DNA of 64,000 nt from assembly GCA_002748355.1 (NCBI GenBank), contig PDSF01000030.1, positions 62,001 to 126,000 on the forward strand, read 5' to 3'. This document shows, piece after piece, positions 17,318-25,978 of this stretch. Below the pieces are notes generated by a model that had not been told where the DNA came from, ran no database searches, and was given only the letters and a program-made list of their open reading frames with translations. Positions within the stretch are counted from its first letter, which is position 1. Each line of letters opens with the position of its first letter. The position numbers and the translations under genes are program-made. The stretch comes from Planctomycetota bacterium (GTDB taxonomy: Bacteria > Planctomycetota > UBA1135 > GCA-002748355).

Positions 17318-18223
17318 TCAAGCCCCTCGCTGCACAATGAAGAGGGCGAGATCTTGGAGCATCCTAGCTTCCGCTTCCACACCTGGCAGACCGACAAGCG
17401 CTGCTTCGGCCGCTTTTGCCAGCCGCTCAGCTTCGGCCATGCTCGCCTCTAGCCCCACGCAGGCCGGCCAAGTCTGCTTGCCCTGCTCCTGATCTTTACC
17501 GGCGGTTTTGCCCAGTTCTTCCGAACTCTTGGTCTGGTCGAGACAGTCGTCGACGATCTGAAAGGCCAGTCCCATGGCGTCGCCATAGCGGCGCAGCGCC
17601 GCCAGCTGCGCCGCGTCCGCCCCGCCCAGGAGGCCACCGAGTTCGACGCTGGCCGTCAGCAGCGCCCCGGTCTTGCAGGCGTGGATGCGGCGCACCTGCT
17701 CGAGATTCGCTTCGCTTTGCTCGCCCTCCAAATCGAGGACCTGCCCCCCGACCATGCCGACTGCGCCAGCGGCTCGCGCCAGCGTCGCGCTCGCCCGCAG
17801 CCCGCGCTCGGCCGGAGCCGGGCCCCGCGCCAGCGTCTCAAAGGCCAGGGTCAACAGAGCATCCCCGGCCAGGATCGCGGTCGCCTCGTCAAAGGCCACG
17901 TGCACCGTCGGCTGCCCGCGTCGCAGCGCGTCGTCATCCATGGCCGGAAGGTCGTCGTGCACCAGCGAATAGGTATGCACCAGCTCAAGGGCCAGAGCCC
18001 CAGGCCAGAGCAGCTCATCGCTCGCCCCGGCCCAGCGGCCGGCGGTCAAGCACAGCGCCGGCCGCAGGCGCTTGCCGCCCGCCATCAGCGCATGCCGCAT
18101 CGCCGCGATGAGCCGCGTGGGCCCGCCCTCGGCGAGGGCCAGCGCCCCCTCGAGTTGCTTTTCGACCTCAGATTTGAGCGCTGCTAGCCGCTCGGTGAGC
18201 ACGGAACCGGGATTTGCCTGCAT
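17318..18223 (-). CDS. ispA: Polyprenyl (farnesyl/geranylgeranyl) diphosphate synthase
   Basis: 301 aa from the ATG at 18223; a longer upstream frame is ignored because family members begin about 30 residues before the basic GGKRLRPAL motif. First Asp-rich motif: LVHDDLPAMDDDALRRG; second: FQIVDDCLD; KTGALLTASVELGGL is also typical. It condenses isopentenyl diphosphate with allylic diphosphates; the product chain length cannot be fixed by eye. Placed directly upstream of dxs, it forms a precursor operon with dxs and nadK. Confidence 0.92.
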   Translation of the reverse strand: MQANPGSVLTERLAALKSEVEKQLEGALALAEGGPTRLIAAMRHALMAGGKRLRPALCLTAGRWAGASDELLWPGALALELVHTYSLVHDDLPAMDDDALRRGQPTVHVAFDEATAILAGDALLTLAFETLARGPAPAERGLRASATLARAAGAVGMVGGQVLDLEGEQSEANLEQVRRIHACKTGALLTASVELGGLLGGADAAQLAALRRYGDAMGLAFQIVDDCLDQTKSSEELGKTAGKDQEQGKQTWPACVGLEASMAEAERLAKAAEAALVGLPGVEAEARMLQDLALFIVQRGA

Positions 18224-18481
18224 CCGCTGGATACTAGCAGCACTTCGCCAAGTCGAAGACGGCGGATCAGGAAGGAGATCGCCCTCCTGCTCCCAGCTCT
18301 GGCAGCCTTGGCGTTCCCGCGCCTCGCCACATTCTCCGGAAGATCTTGGCGAAGCTGGCCAGGCAAAGCTCTCTCGGCAACTTCGCAGGCTGCCCATAGC
18401 AGGGCGAGCAGGCGCTCAACAATAAAGCGAACTCAGGCGCCCCAAGGCCCAGACTCGATGAGGCCCCGGGAGGAGACGTAT
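18224..18481. promoter_or_regulatory. Divergent promoter region ispA / zinc-ribbon gene
   Basis: 258 bases with no gene, from which ispA leaves leftward and the zinc-ribbon gene rightward. GGGAGGAG, 6 bases before the ATG at 18482, is a near-perfect ribosome site. Core promoter elements are not obvious. Confidence 0.4.
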
Positions 18482-19354
18482 ATGCGCATCGCCTGTAAAG
18501 ACTGCCATCGCCAATACGACGTAAGCCATCTGCAGCCTGGTGCCAGCGTGCGCTGCACCTGTGGCGAGCTCCTGCAGGTGCAGAAGATCGAAGCCCGCGA
18601 CGCCCCGATGCTGCGCTGCTCCTCCTGCGGCGCCAAGATCGAGGAAGGCGCCAGCGACTGCGGTTTCTGCGGCTCGGAGCTGCTCTTCGGCGACAAGGGC
18701 TGGGGCGAGACCTGCCCGGAGTGCTTCGCCCGCCTCGTCGCCGGCGCCAAGTTCTGCTCCTCCTGCGGCAGCGAAATGCGCAACGAAGCGGTGCTGCAGC
18801 CCCTGCACGACACCGAGTGCCCACGCTGCCACGGCAAGCTCGCCGTCCGCGAAGGCATCGAAGCCAGCATCACCGAGTGCACCAGCTGCGGCGGCATCTG
18901 GCTGCCGGAAGATCTCTTCGAGAAGGCAACAGCCGAGCAGGATAAGGGCGCCCTCAGCGCGGCGATGTCCCACCGGCAATCAGCCCCAATGCCCGAGCGC
19001 CGGGTCGAGCCGGTGAAGTACCTCAAGTGCCCGATCTGCTCGCAGCTGATGAACCGCAAGAACTTCGCAGGCGCCTCCGGCGTGATCATCGACTGGTGCC
19101 GAGGCCACGGCTACTGGTTCGACCACGGCGAAATCGAAGCCATACTCCAGTTCGTCCGTGACGGCGGCCTCGAACAAGCTAGGCAAAAGCAAGTCCTCCG
19201 CGAAAAGATGGAACTCGAGCACAAGCGCCGTCGCCTCGAAATCCAGAGCTACTCGCGCAGCGCGGGAATGTACGACAACAAACAAATCACCATCGAAGGC
19301 CCCAATCTCCTCGACGCCATCAGCAGCTTGATCGGGCGACTCTTCCGCAAATAG
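18482..19354 (+). CDS. Multi-zinc-ribbon protein (zf-TFIIB type)
   Basis: 290 aa, start fixed by GGGAGGAG upstream. Five Cys-pair modules are visible: CKDCHRQYDVSHLQPGASV with CTCG; CSSCGAKI with CGFCGSEL; CPECFARL with CSSCGSEM; CPRCHGKL with CTSCGGIWLPEDLFEK (the zf-TFIIB pattern); and CPICSQLMNRKNF with CRGHGYWFDHGE (a second TFIIB-like ribbon). A charged helical tail follows. The first 30 residues match the MJ0042-like leader of some bacterial proteins. No membrane span. Zinc binding is likely; the cellular role is unknown. Confidence 0.8.
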   Translation: MRIACKDCHRQYDVSHLQPGASVRCTCGELLQVQKIEARDAPMLRCSSCGAKIEEGASDCGFCGSELLFGDKGWGETCPECFARLVAGAKFCSSCGSEMRNEAVLQPLHDTECPRCHGKLAVREGIEASITECTSCGGIWLPEDLFEKATAEQDKGALSAAMSHRQSAPMPERRVEPVKYLKCPICSQLMNRKNFAGASGVIIDWCRGHGYWFDHGEIEAILQFVRDGGLEQARQKQVLREKMELEHKRRRLEIQSYSRSAGMYDNKQITIEGPNLLDAISSLIGRLFRK

Positions 19355-19490
19355 CTTTCCGATCAAGCCGCGCCTGCGATACCGCGGAGCATGGCAGCTT
19401 CTGCGGATTCTGTGGTGTTTGCGGTCAAGGCCGCCAGCTACGGGTTTCGCTGAACAACGAAGGATTTGGGCTTGCCGCGGCACGCGGAAT

Positions 19491-19519
19491 ACGCAAACTG
19501 CGTTACGCAAGATGCGTAA
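19491..19519. promoter_or_regulatory. Twin palindromes ahead of the ATPase gene (operator-like)
   Basis: Two dyads share one core: ACGCA-AAC-TGCGT at 19491-19503 and TTACGCA-AGA-TGCGTAA at 19503-19519. Centres are 14 bases apart, and the second ends 14 bases before the ATG at 19534. Repeated ACGCANNNTGCGT sites so close to a start look like a repressor or autoregulator site. Confidence 0.55.
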
Positions 19520-19533
19520 TCTGGAGCCAAGGC

Positions 19534-20670
19534 ATGAACCCGTTTTCGTATGGCGGCATCGTTGGGGACGCTGCCTTCTGCAATCGCACTAAAGAGTTGG
19601 CTGACCTGACAGAGATGATGAAGTCGAAGGGCAGGTCGTTTGTCTATGCCGAACGAAGGATGGGCAAGACATCGCTCGTCGTGCGAGCACTCGGCAAGCT
19701 CCCCAAGAAGCAGTTTGTCACGGTCTACGTGGACCTCTGGCCGACGGATGGCTCTGCCGCGTTTTCACAGGCCACGGCGAAGGCCCTTTCGGTGGCGGCG
19801 GCGGGGTCAAGATCGAAGCGCTTGCTAGAGCTCGGCAAATCACTCTTTGGACGGCTGCGGCCCAGTGTTTCGCTGGATGATGCAGGCAGGCCTAGGATCG
19901 ATTTTGGAATCGATGGGCGTGCGCTCTCGAAAACGGACTTGGCCGAAGTGCTGGATGCGCCGCAAAAGCTTGCGGAGAAGACTGGCAAGACCGTCGTGAT
20001 GGTCTTTGACGAGTTTCAGCAGATCCTGGGCTACGAGGATGACAGCACCGAAAAACAGATCCGAAGCAGCATCCAACACCACCAAAACGTGGCCTACGTT
20101 TTCTTAGGCAGCCGCAAGCACTTGCTGCAATCCATGTTTCTGCATGAAGCACGCCCGCTCTATCGCAGTGCCATGCACTACCCGATTGGGCCCATCGCCA
20201 CAAAGCACTGGCAGCCATTTATTGCTAAGCGATTTCAAGGTGCCGACAAACAAATCACCCGGCAGAGCATCGCATCCTTGTGCAAGAGAACAGAAGGTCA
20301 CCCTTTTTATACCCAGCACCTTTGTCACGTCCTTTGGTCGATGACGGAAGCAGGTGATGAAGTCGATGAGGCCGATCTCGATATGGCAGTGGCTGAGCTA
20401 CTTCGCCGCGAAAGTCACGCATACACCAATCTTTGGGAAGCCATGACCAAGAATGAGCAGCGCTTCCTGCGCGGACTGGCGGAGAGCGAAGAAGCTCCCA
20501 AGCCCTTTTCCGCTGAGTTCACCGGCCGCTATGGCCTTCGTAGCGCATCTACTGCGCAACGGGCGGCTGCGTCGCTAGAAGCGCGTGACTTGATCGACCG
20601 GGAGGAATCGTCCTTTGTGATTGTCGATCGCTTCTTTCGGCTTTGGATTCAGCGGCTGTTCGCGACGTAG
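19534..20670 (+). CDS. AAA-type ATPase of the archaeal-ATPase/STAND-like family
   Basis: 378 aa. The P-loop is AERRMGKTSLVVRAL (about 39-53), the R-x-GKTSL form typical of these ATPases; Walker B is VVMVFDEFQQILG (about 152-164) followed by the sensor-like AYVFLGSRKHLL. The C-terminal part has a winged-helix look (LIDREESSFVIVDRFFRLWI). Such proteins (Pfam ATPase_2 class) are common mobile or orphan ATPases of uncertain role. Codon use is visibly less GC-rich than the flanking genes (for example TTTGGACGGCTGC, GAAGCAGGTGATGAA), consistent with transfer. No partner gene (nuclease, protease) is adjacent. The ATG at 19534 lies close behind the twin palindromes. Confidence 0.8.
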   Translation: MNPFSYGGIVGDAAFCNRTKELADLTEMMKSKGRSFVYAERRMGKTSLVVRALGKLPKKQFVTVYVDLWPTDGSAAFSQATAKALSVAAAGSRSKRLLELGKSLFGRLRPSVSLDDAGRPRIDFGIDGRALSKTDLAEVLDAPQKLAEKTGKTVVMVFDEFQQILGYEDDSTEKQIRSSIQHHQNVAYVFLGSRKHLLQSMFLHEARPLYRSAMHYPIGPIATKHWQPFIAKRFQGADKQITRQSIASLCKRTEGHPFYTQHLCHVLWSMTEAGDEVDEADLDMAVAELLRRESHAYTNLWEAMTKNEQRFLRGLAESEEAPKPFSAEFTGRYGLRSASTAQRAAASLEARDLIDREESSFVIVDRFFRLWIQRLFAT

Positions 20671-20762
20671 TTCGAACTCAAATCACGATCTGCTGCCAAC
20701 CTGAACGTCGACGGGACGGTCAGAGAAACGACGTACACGATGCCCGCTTCCCTCGCCTGGGT

Positions 20763-21896
20763 TCAAAACCCGTACACGGCTCCGGTCATGAGGGATCGCG
20801 CTTCGCTGGGCTTTCTTCCGGGGAGGGGTAAGCGATACCACTCTTGGCCGAATTCGAAGCGGCCTTCGCGGCCTTCGACGAAGCCTTCGGAGAAGCGTAG
20901 TTCGACGCGGCCGCTGGCGTCGTCGACGTGGACGCGCAGCTTCTTGGCACGGAGGCGGCGTTCGAGCACGCCTTTGGCGCTGTAGCCGAGCAAGGTGACG
21001 ACTCGGAACTCGTAGCCAGACACGCTGCCGAGTTCGTAGATCTCGTAGCGGCCTTCCTTGCGCGCGCCTTGCAGTAGCCGGTCCAGACGCTCCTTCCAGG
21101 CCTCCCGTTGCGCGAGCTGCTCCGCCCCTGAGTCCTCGGGCTTTGGCCAGGACTTGGTGAGATGGAGAAAGCTCTCAAGGCTCCGGGCCAAGCGCTTCGG
21201 CTCTTGCACCACGAACTCGAGACTGTGCCCGTCCTTGAGCTTGCGCTTTTTTCCGCGCCAGATCTCGATGGCGCCCTTCATACGCAGGGTGAGGATGCCG
21301 CTTGCACGATCAAGTTCGAGGCGCAGCTCATCGGCGTGGTAGTTCCCACGGACGATTCCTTCCAGGTCGCTGCGCAGGAGGTCGACGCCATGGAAGCTGC
21401 CATCGGCGAAGCGCGCGAAGTCCAAAAAGCGCAAGGTCCCCAGCCCTTCTGCCCGCAGACCGGTATTGAGTTCACGCAGTTGCTCGACCTGGCGGCTTTG
21501 CTCTGCGGGGTCAAAGCCTGGCTCCGCTTCCGCAGCAGGCTTGGTCATTTCCTGGGCCAAACGCGCCAGCGCCGCCTGCAGCTGACGAGCCTTCTCTCGC
21601 TGGCGAAAGAGCTGCTGTTCGAGCTGGGTAATGCGTGCCGCGCTCAGCTCCCGCTCGTCCTGGAGCATGCTCTCTGCAGCCGCGAGCTTGCCGCGAAGCC
21701 CATCGAGCTGCCCATGAAGCTCATCGAGTTGTCCGGCCAAGCCCTCACTCCGCTCAGCAAGCTCTTGCTTGGCCTCGCGCTCGGAGCCCAGTGCGAAGAG
21801 AGCCCATAACAAAGCCAGCAGCAGAAAGACAAAGAGCCCAGCCGCGAACGGATAGGCTCTTCGAAACGCAGTCATGGCGCCGGGACCCAGGCTCAC
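20763..21896 (-). CDS. Membrane-anchored coiled-coil protein, unknown
   Basis: 377 aa. One span near the N-terminus (PFAAGLFVFLLLALLWALFA) is followed by a coiled coil (about 40-120: heptads such as LAGQLDELHGQLDGLRGKL) and a C-terminal domain of about 230 residues with alternating strands (KGAIEIWRGKKRKLKDGHSL, RYEIYELGSVSGYEFRVV). No family recognised. The GTG start overlaps the preceding stop by 4 bases (GTGA); an ATG seven codons later is possible. The topology suggests the coil and domain lie outside the inner membrane. It is probably co-transcribed with the exported helical protein upstream. Confidence 0.7.
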   Translation of the reverse strand: MSLGPGAMTAFRRAYPFAAGLFVFLLLALLWALFALGSEREAKQELAERSEGLAGQLDELHGQLDGLRGKLAAAESMLQDERELSAARITQLEQQLFRQREKARQLQAALARLAQEMTKPAAEAEPGFDPAEQSRQVEQLRELNTGLRAEGLGTLRFLDFARFADGSFHGVDLLRSDLEGIVRGNYHADELRLELDRASGILTLRMKGAIEIWRGKKRKLKDGHSLEFVVQEPKRLARSLESFLHLTKSWPKPEDSGAEQLAQREAWKERLDRLLQGARKEGRYEIYELGSVSGYEFRVVTLLGYSAKGVLERRLRAKKLRVHVDDASGRVELRFSEGFVEGREGRFEFGQEWYRLPLPGRKPSEARSLMTGAVYGF

Positions 21897-22747
21897 TTCT
21901 TATTGCGGCTCACGCCCTTCTTGCTGCCGCCGTAGCCCAGCTTGTCCCAGTTCTTCCGCTTATTGTTATTCCACCAACGGAGCCAAAGCATCGGGTCCTT
22001 TTGCCGCTGGCCGGTCAGCTTGCTCAGCGTATTCATCCACGGGCCCTGAATCGCGGTAAAGGTCTGGGCCGCCTCTTGCGGAGCCCTGTCACCGAGCTGG
22101 CCGGAGTTCTTCATGTTGAAGATCGCGTTCAACTCAATGGCGAGCTTTTTGACGATCTCCTTGCGCAGCTTCTGATCGTACTTGGCATAGGAGCCAAGAG
22201 CTTCGCCGGCAGCTGCCCGGGCCAGCTCATCGGGATCCTGCACCGCGATATCGATCAGGAACTTCGCATGCTTGGGCAGGGCAGGACGGCCGAGCAAGAG
22301 GATCAAGGCCTTGCGCAGCTGCCGCCATTCCTTGCCCTTGAACTTGCCGTTATCCGCCTGCTTCATTAGCGCTTCGGCACCCTTGTCCCCGAACCGGGAC
22401 AGTGCCTCGGCCGCCGCCAAGAAGAGCATGGCCTGCGCCGGCTTACGCGTAGCCCGAAAGACCAAGCTGGTGTCCTTGACGATCTTTCGCTGCTGTTTTT
22501 GGTTGAGCTTGTCGAACTTGCCGATCAGCGCCGTCAAGGCCGAGCTGCCCTGGGCATCGAGCGTGCCCCTGCGGTCCCGCATCGCCCCCTTGAGCTGTTT
22601 GAGCAGCTTGTCGACTTCAGGGTCGTCCTTGATCTTCTTCGCGGCCTGAAGGGGAAGCGGCGCTGCCATCGCGGCTCTGGCAGTGGCAAGGGGGACCGGC
22701 GCCAAGAGCGCTGCGATCAGGATCATGCTGCGGGTTCGTCGTGTCAT
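21893..22747 (-). CDS. Exported alpha-helical (HEAT-like) protein, unknown
   Basis: 284 aa from the ATG at 22747, which has GGAGG 5 bases upstream. A signal peptide (about 1-28, ending in ARAAMAAP) leads to a Lys/Ala/Leu-rich helical body with HEAT-like units (KPAQAMLFLAAAEALSRFGD, DPDELARAAAGEALGSYAKY). The tail WLRWWNNNKRKNWDKLGY is Trp/Asn/Lys-rich; similar WWW-N-K endings occur in planctomycete proteins carrying HEAT repeats. It overlaps the following coiled-coil gene by 4 bases, so the two likely act together at the envelope. Confidence 0.7.
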   Translation of the reverse strand: MTRRTRSMILIAALLAPVPLATARAAMAAPLPLQAAKKIKDDPEVDKLLKQLKGAMRDRRGTLDAQGSSALTALIGKFDKLNQKQQRKIVKDTSLVFRATRKPAQAMLFLAAAEALSRFGDKGAEALMKQADNGKFKGKEWRQLRKALILLLGRPALPKHAKFLIDIAVQDPDELARAAAGEALGSYAKYDQKLRKEIVKKLAIELNAIFNMKNSGQLGDRAPQEAAQTFTAIQGPWMNTLSKLTGQRQKDPMLWLRWWNNNKRKNWDKLGYGGSKKGVSRNKK

Positions 22748-22782
22748 CACATCCTCCGTTCGAAGCTCAAGGGCTCCCCTGC

Positions 22783-23592
22783 TTACGACAGCAACCCTTG
22801 CAAGAGCCGATCCAATCCACGCGGCCGAGTGAGTTCCTCTCCGTTCAGCTCACGAACAGGGACCAGACCATAGACCGCATTGCTCAGGAAGAGGGCCATT
22901 TCGGGCCTGAGTTCATCAAAGTTCAGGGTCCGCTCTCGACAAGAGAGGCCCAGCCCCGGCAACAGTGCCAGCAGCCGCGCCCTGGTGATCCCCGGCAAGA
23001 AAGCCCCGGTCAGCGTCGGCGTAACCAGGCTGTCGTCGGGATTCTGGGCAAAAACGTTCCAGCGCGTGCATTCGCGCAGCTCCCCGTGCTGCCCCAAGAG
23101 CAGGGCATCGTCGGCGCCATGCCCCCGGGCCTCGCGCTCGGCCGCCAGCTGAAAACTCCGGCTGAGGCATTTCAGCCCGGCCACCGGATCGTTGGGGCTC
23201 ATTCGAAAACTGCTGACCCAGAGCCGGATGCCCTCACGGCGCTTCTCCTCGAGATCCTCAGGCAGCTCCTGCACCGTGAAGAGCAATCGCGGCCGCTCGG
23301 CCGGCCCCAAGAGGCTGATGCGCGCACGGCCCGCTTCCAGCTCGGCGAGCTCAAGCAGCTGCGTGATCACCGCGCCCCAGTTGGGGCCGTCCTCCAAAAC
23401 GAAATGCATCCTTGCCGCTGCCCAGCGCAAACGCGACTCGTGCAGCTCAAGCCCCGGCATGGCCTCCAAGGACACCGCCAAGCTCTCAAAGAGCCCATCA
23501 CCCAAGAGCAAAGCAGGGTCGAAGGCACTAAACAGTTCCTCTTCGCCCCGCTGGACTCGACCATTGAGCCAACTCGCCCGATGCGTCGTCAT
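22783..23592 (-). CDS. pabC: Aminotransferase class IV, probable aminodeoxychorismate lyase
   Basis: 269 aa. The PLP fold-type IV signature is seen: LLLGDGLFESLAV near the N-terminus, the Schiff-base lysine in GLKCLSRSFQLAAEREAR, and GELRECTRWNVFA. These enzymes include branched-chain transaminases, D-amino acid transaminases and 4-amino-4-deoxychorismate lyase. Its 4-base overlap (ATGA) with pabB favours the lyase, which releases p-aminobenzoate for folate synthesis. A pabA glutaminase partner is not in the window. Confidence 0.87.
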   Translation of the reverse strand: MTTHRASWLNGRVQRGEEELFSAFDPALLLGDGLFESLAVSLEAMPGLELHESRLRWAAARMHFVLEDGPNWGAVITQLLELAELEAGRARISLLGPAERPRLLFTVQELPEDLEEKRREGIRLWVSSFRMSPNDPVAGLKCLSRSFQLAAEREARGHGADDALLLGQHGELRECTRWNVFAQNPDDSLVTPTLTGAFLPGITRARLLALLPGLGLSCRERTLNFDELRPEMALFLSNAVYGLVPVRELNGEELTRPRGLDRLLQGLLS

Positions 23593-25016
23593 CCAAAATC
23601 TCCTATCCCTAGCGCTGCGGCCAGTCCACGCGCCTTGTGTACAGTCTCTTCGAATTCAGCGGCGCTATCACTCAAGGCCGTGATCCCACCACCAACACCG
23701 AAACGCAGCACCCCGTCATCCCACTCTGCCGTGCGAATAGCCACAGAAAGATGCGCTGTGCCGAACGGATCCAAATATCCAATCGCGCCGGTATAGATGC
23801 CCCGGCGGCTGCGCTCCACACGTTCGAGTACCTCGATGGCCTTGGGCTTGGGCGCTCCGACGATGGAGCCCGGCGGAAAGCTGGCGCCAAGCAAGTCCCA
23901 AACATCCCGGCCGCGATCGAGCCGCGCCTCGACGCTAGCCAGCAGGTGGTGCACCTGCGGCAACACCATCAGGCGCGGAAACTCCGTGACCAAGACCGAG
24001 CCTGCCTCAGCGACCCGCCCCAGGTCGTTGCGCACCAGATCCACGATCATCGTCAGCTCGGCGAGGTCCTTCTCGCTATCGAGCAGCGCCTCGCGCTGGC
24101 GAGCATCCTCTTCCAGAGAGCATCCTCGCGAACGCGTCCCCTTGATCGGCCGCGAACGAATACGCCGCCCGTGCAGCTGCAGATACTCTTCGGGAGACGA
24201 TGAGAGCACCGCACGCTCGGCATCCAGCTGTAGATACGCGGAAAAACGCGCCGGGCTGGCCTCAGAAAGCTGCCGGAACAAGGTCCGCGGATCACCGTCC
24301 AGGTGCATCGACAGGCGCCGGCTCAAATCGGCTTGGAACAGGTCGCCGCGCAGACAATGCTCACGCACCCGCTCGACGGCCGCTTCGTAGTCCTCGCGAT
24401 GAAAGCTCCCCAGGCGCTCCACGAACTGCGTCGGCGTCGTCTCCACGTCTAGCGGCAGGGCGAGGAACTCCTCCACCAAGGCCTCGCCACCGAAGATGCA
24501 CTCCTCCCTCCGGTCGAGCACCAAAGGCTTCTCGTACCAGCCCAAATGCAGCTCAGGCAAGCGCGAGTTCTTGGGCAGATAACGAGCCAGGCCATATTCG
24601 AAGAGCCAGGCCAGGTCGTAGCCAAAGGCGCCGATAAAGCCGCCGCGGAAGGGCAAGTCAGCACCGGCAAAGGGCAGCCCCGGGCCATGCTCGTGGCTGA
24701 GTTCGCGAAGCGCCAGCAGCAGATCACTGGGAGCAATCTCCCGGACAATCTCTGTCCCACGCCGCACGCGGAAGCCGCTCAGCTCCCCCTCCACCACAAA
24801 ACTCGGTTCGCAGGCCAAGATGTGGTAGCGGGCATCGGGCGCCAGCTCGCCGCCACTCAGCAGGGCCGCGGCGCCACTCTCGGGATGGCAGGCCGAGAGC
24901 CAGGCGTGCACCCGCGAGCACATCTCGCTCTCTGGCAGCGGCCGCCTGACCAGTCCCGGGCTCTTCGAAGCTTCATTCACGCCGGCATCATGCCGAGGCA
25001 GAGAGGCCCTCGCCAT
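23589..25016 (-). CDS. pabB: Aminodeoxychorismate synthase component I
   Basis: 475 aa from the ATG at 25016; a GTG at 24980 would be shorter. It is a chorismate-binding enzyme: the conserved C-terminal half has RPIKGTRSRG (the PIKGT lysine motif separates PabB from TrpE), LVRNDLGRVAEAGSV, GASFPPGSIVGAPKPKA and GVGGGITALSDSAAEFEET. It aminates chorismate using ammonia from a PabA glutaminase. The stop overlaps the pabC start. The ATG at 25016 shares bases with a plus-strand ATG at 25015, so either this or the recombinase probably starts further in. Confidence 0.9.
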   Translation of the reverse strand: MARASLPRHDAGVNEASKSPGLVRRPLPESEMCSRVHAWLSACHPESGAAALLSGGELAPDARYHILACEPSFVVEGELSGFRVRRGTEIVREIAPSDLLLALRELSHEHGPGLPFAGADLPFRGGFIGAFGYDLAWLFEYGLARYLPKNSRLPELHLGWYEKPLVLDRREECIFGGEALVEEFLALPLDVETTPTQFVERLGSFHREDYEAAVERVREHCLRGDLFQADLSRRLSMHLDGDPRTLFRQLSEASPARFSAYLQLDAERAVLSSSPEEYLQLHGRRIRSRPIKGTRSRGCSLEEDARQREALLDSEKDLAELTMIVDLVRNDLGRVAEAGSVLVTEFPRLMVLPQVHHLLASVEARLDRGRDVWDLLGASFPPGSIVGAPKPKAIEVLERVERSRRGIYTGAIGYLDPFGTAHLSVAIRTAEWDDGVLRFGVGGGITALSDSAAEFEETVHKARGLAAALGIGDFG

Positions 25017-25047
25017 GAGCCAGAGCAAGTGCCTATGCTCGCCGCCG

Positions 25048-25971
25048 ATGGCAGAAAAGGACCAAGATGCACCGCGCAGGATCGCCGAGCTCGAGGACTT
25101 CCTCGGCAGCTTGGCCGACCTACGCAACCTCAGCGCCCACACCCTGCGCGCCTACGAGCGCGAGTGCCGGCGCTTTTTGGACTTCGCCTTCGAGCGCGGC
25201 CGCGGCCCGCAAGAGCTGCGCCGCAACGACCTACGCGCCTATCTGGCCAGCCTTCGCCAAGGCGGTCTGCAAAACAGCTCCGTGCGCCGAGCACTCTCGG
25301 CCCTGCGCACCTTCTTCAAATGGCTACTTGAGCGCCACCCCAGCGCCAAGGACCCCAGCGTCGGCATCCGCGGCCCCAAGACGCAGCGGCCGCTGCCCAA
25401 GGTCCTGACCGAAGGCGAGGTCGAGCTACTCCTCTCCCTCGACTACGGTGACGGCTTCCACGGATGCCGCGATCGAGCCCTGATCGAGACCCTCTACTCC
25501 AGCGGCTGCCGGGTTTCCGAGCTGATCGGCATCGAGCTCGAAGATCTGTCACTGGGCGAAGGCGAAGTCCGTCTCCTGGGCAAGGGCCGCAAGCAACGCC
25601 TCGGCCTGCTCGGCGGCCCCTGCCTCGCCGCGATCGAAGCCTGGCTCCCCGAGCGCCGGCAAAGACTGCGCGAGCTGGGCGAAGAAACCCGCGCCCTCTT
25701 CATCGGCGAACGCGGCCCGCGCCTCACCAGTCGGCGGGTGCGGCAGATCGTCGAGCAACTGGCGATTCGAGCCGGCCTGGCCAGCATCCCCAGCCCCCAC
25801 ACCCTGCGGCACTCCTTCGCCACCCACCTCCTCGACCGCGGCGCCGATCTGCGCTCGGTGCAGGAGCTACTCGGGCACGAACGCCTGGTGACGACCCAGG
25901 TCTACACCCACCTCTCCCTGGAAAAACTGCGCCGGGTCTACGAGAGCGCCCACCCGCTGGCCTGCGGTTGA
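25048..25971 (+). CDS. xerC: Tyrosine recombinase of the XerC/XerD family
   Basis: 307 aa from the ATG at 25048; an ATG at 25015 would add 11 residues. The N-terminal SAM-like domain has NLSAHTLRAYERECRRFLDF. All catalytic residues are present: R in SSGCRVSELIG, K in GKGRKQRLGL, HTLRHSFATHLL, GHERLVTTQVYTH with the nucleophile Tyr in VYTH. Length and order match XerC/XerD, which resolve chromosome dimers at dif. No dif-like site was recognised nearby, and phage integrases normally differ in length, so a housekeeping role is likely. XerC against XerD cannot be decided. Confidence 0.92.
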   Translation: MAEKDQDAPRRIAELEDFLGSLADLRNLSAHTLRAYERECRRFLDFAFERGRGPQELRRNDLRAYLASLRQGGLQNSSVRRALSALRTFFKWLLERHPSAKDPSVGIRGPKTQRPLPKVLTEGEVELLLSLDYGDGFHGCRDRALIETLYSSGCRVSELIGIELEDLSLGEGEVRLLGKGRKQRLGLLGGPCLAAIEAWLPERRQRLRELGEETRALFIGERGPRLTSRRVRQIVEQLAIRAGLASIPSPHTLRHSFATHLLDRGADLRSVQELLGHERLVTTQVYTHLSLEKLRRVYESAHPLACG

Positions 25972-25978
25972 GCCAGCG

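Noticed and set aside
20758..20770. GGGTTCAAAACCC looks like a tRNA T-arm
   Set aside because: It spans the end of a coding gene, and no D-arm, anticodon arm or acceptor stem fits upstream.
25048..25971. Phage or integron integrase
   Set aside because: Length, motif spacing and single-copy setting with housekeeping neighbours match XerC/XerD; no att site or phage genes seen.
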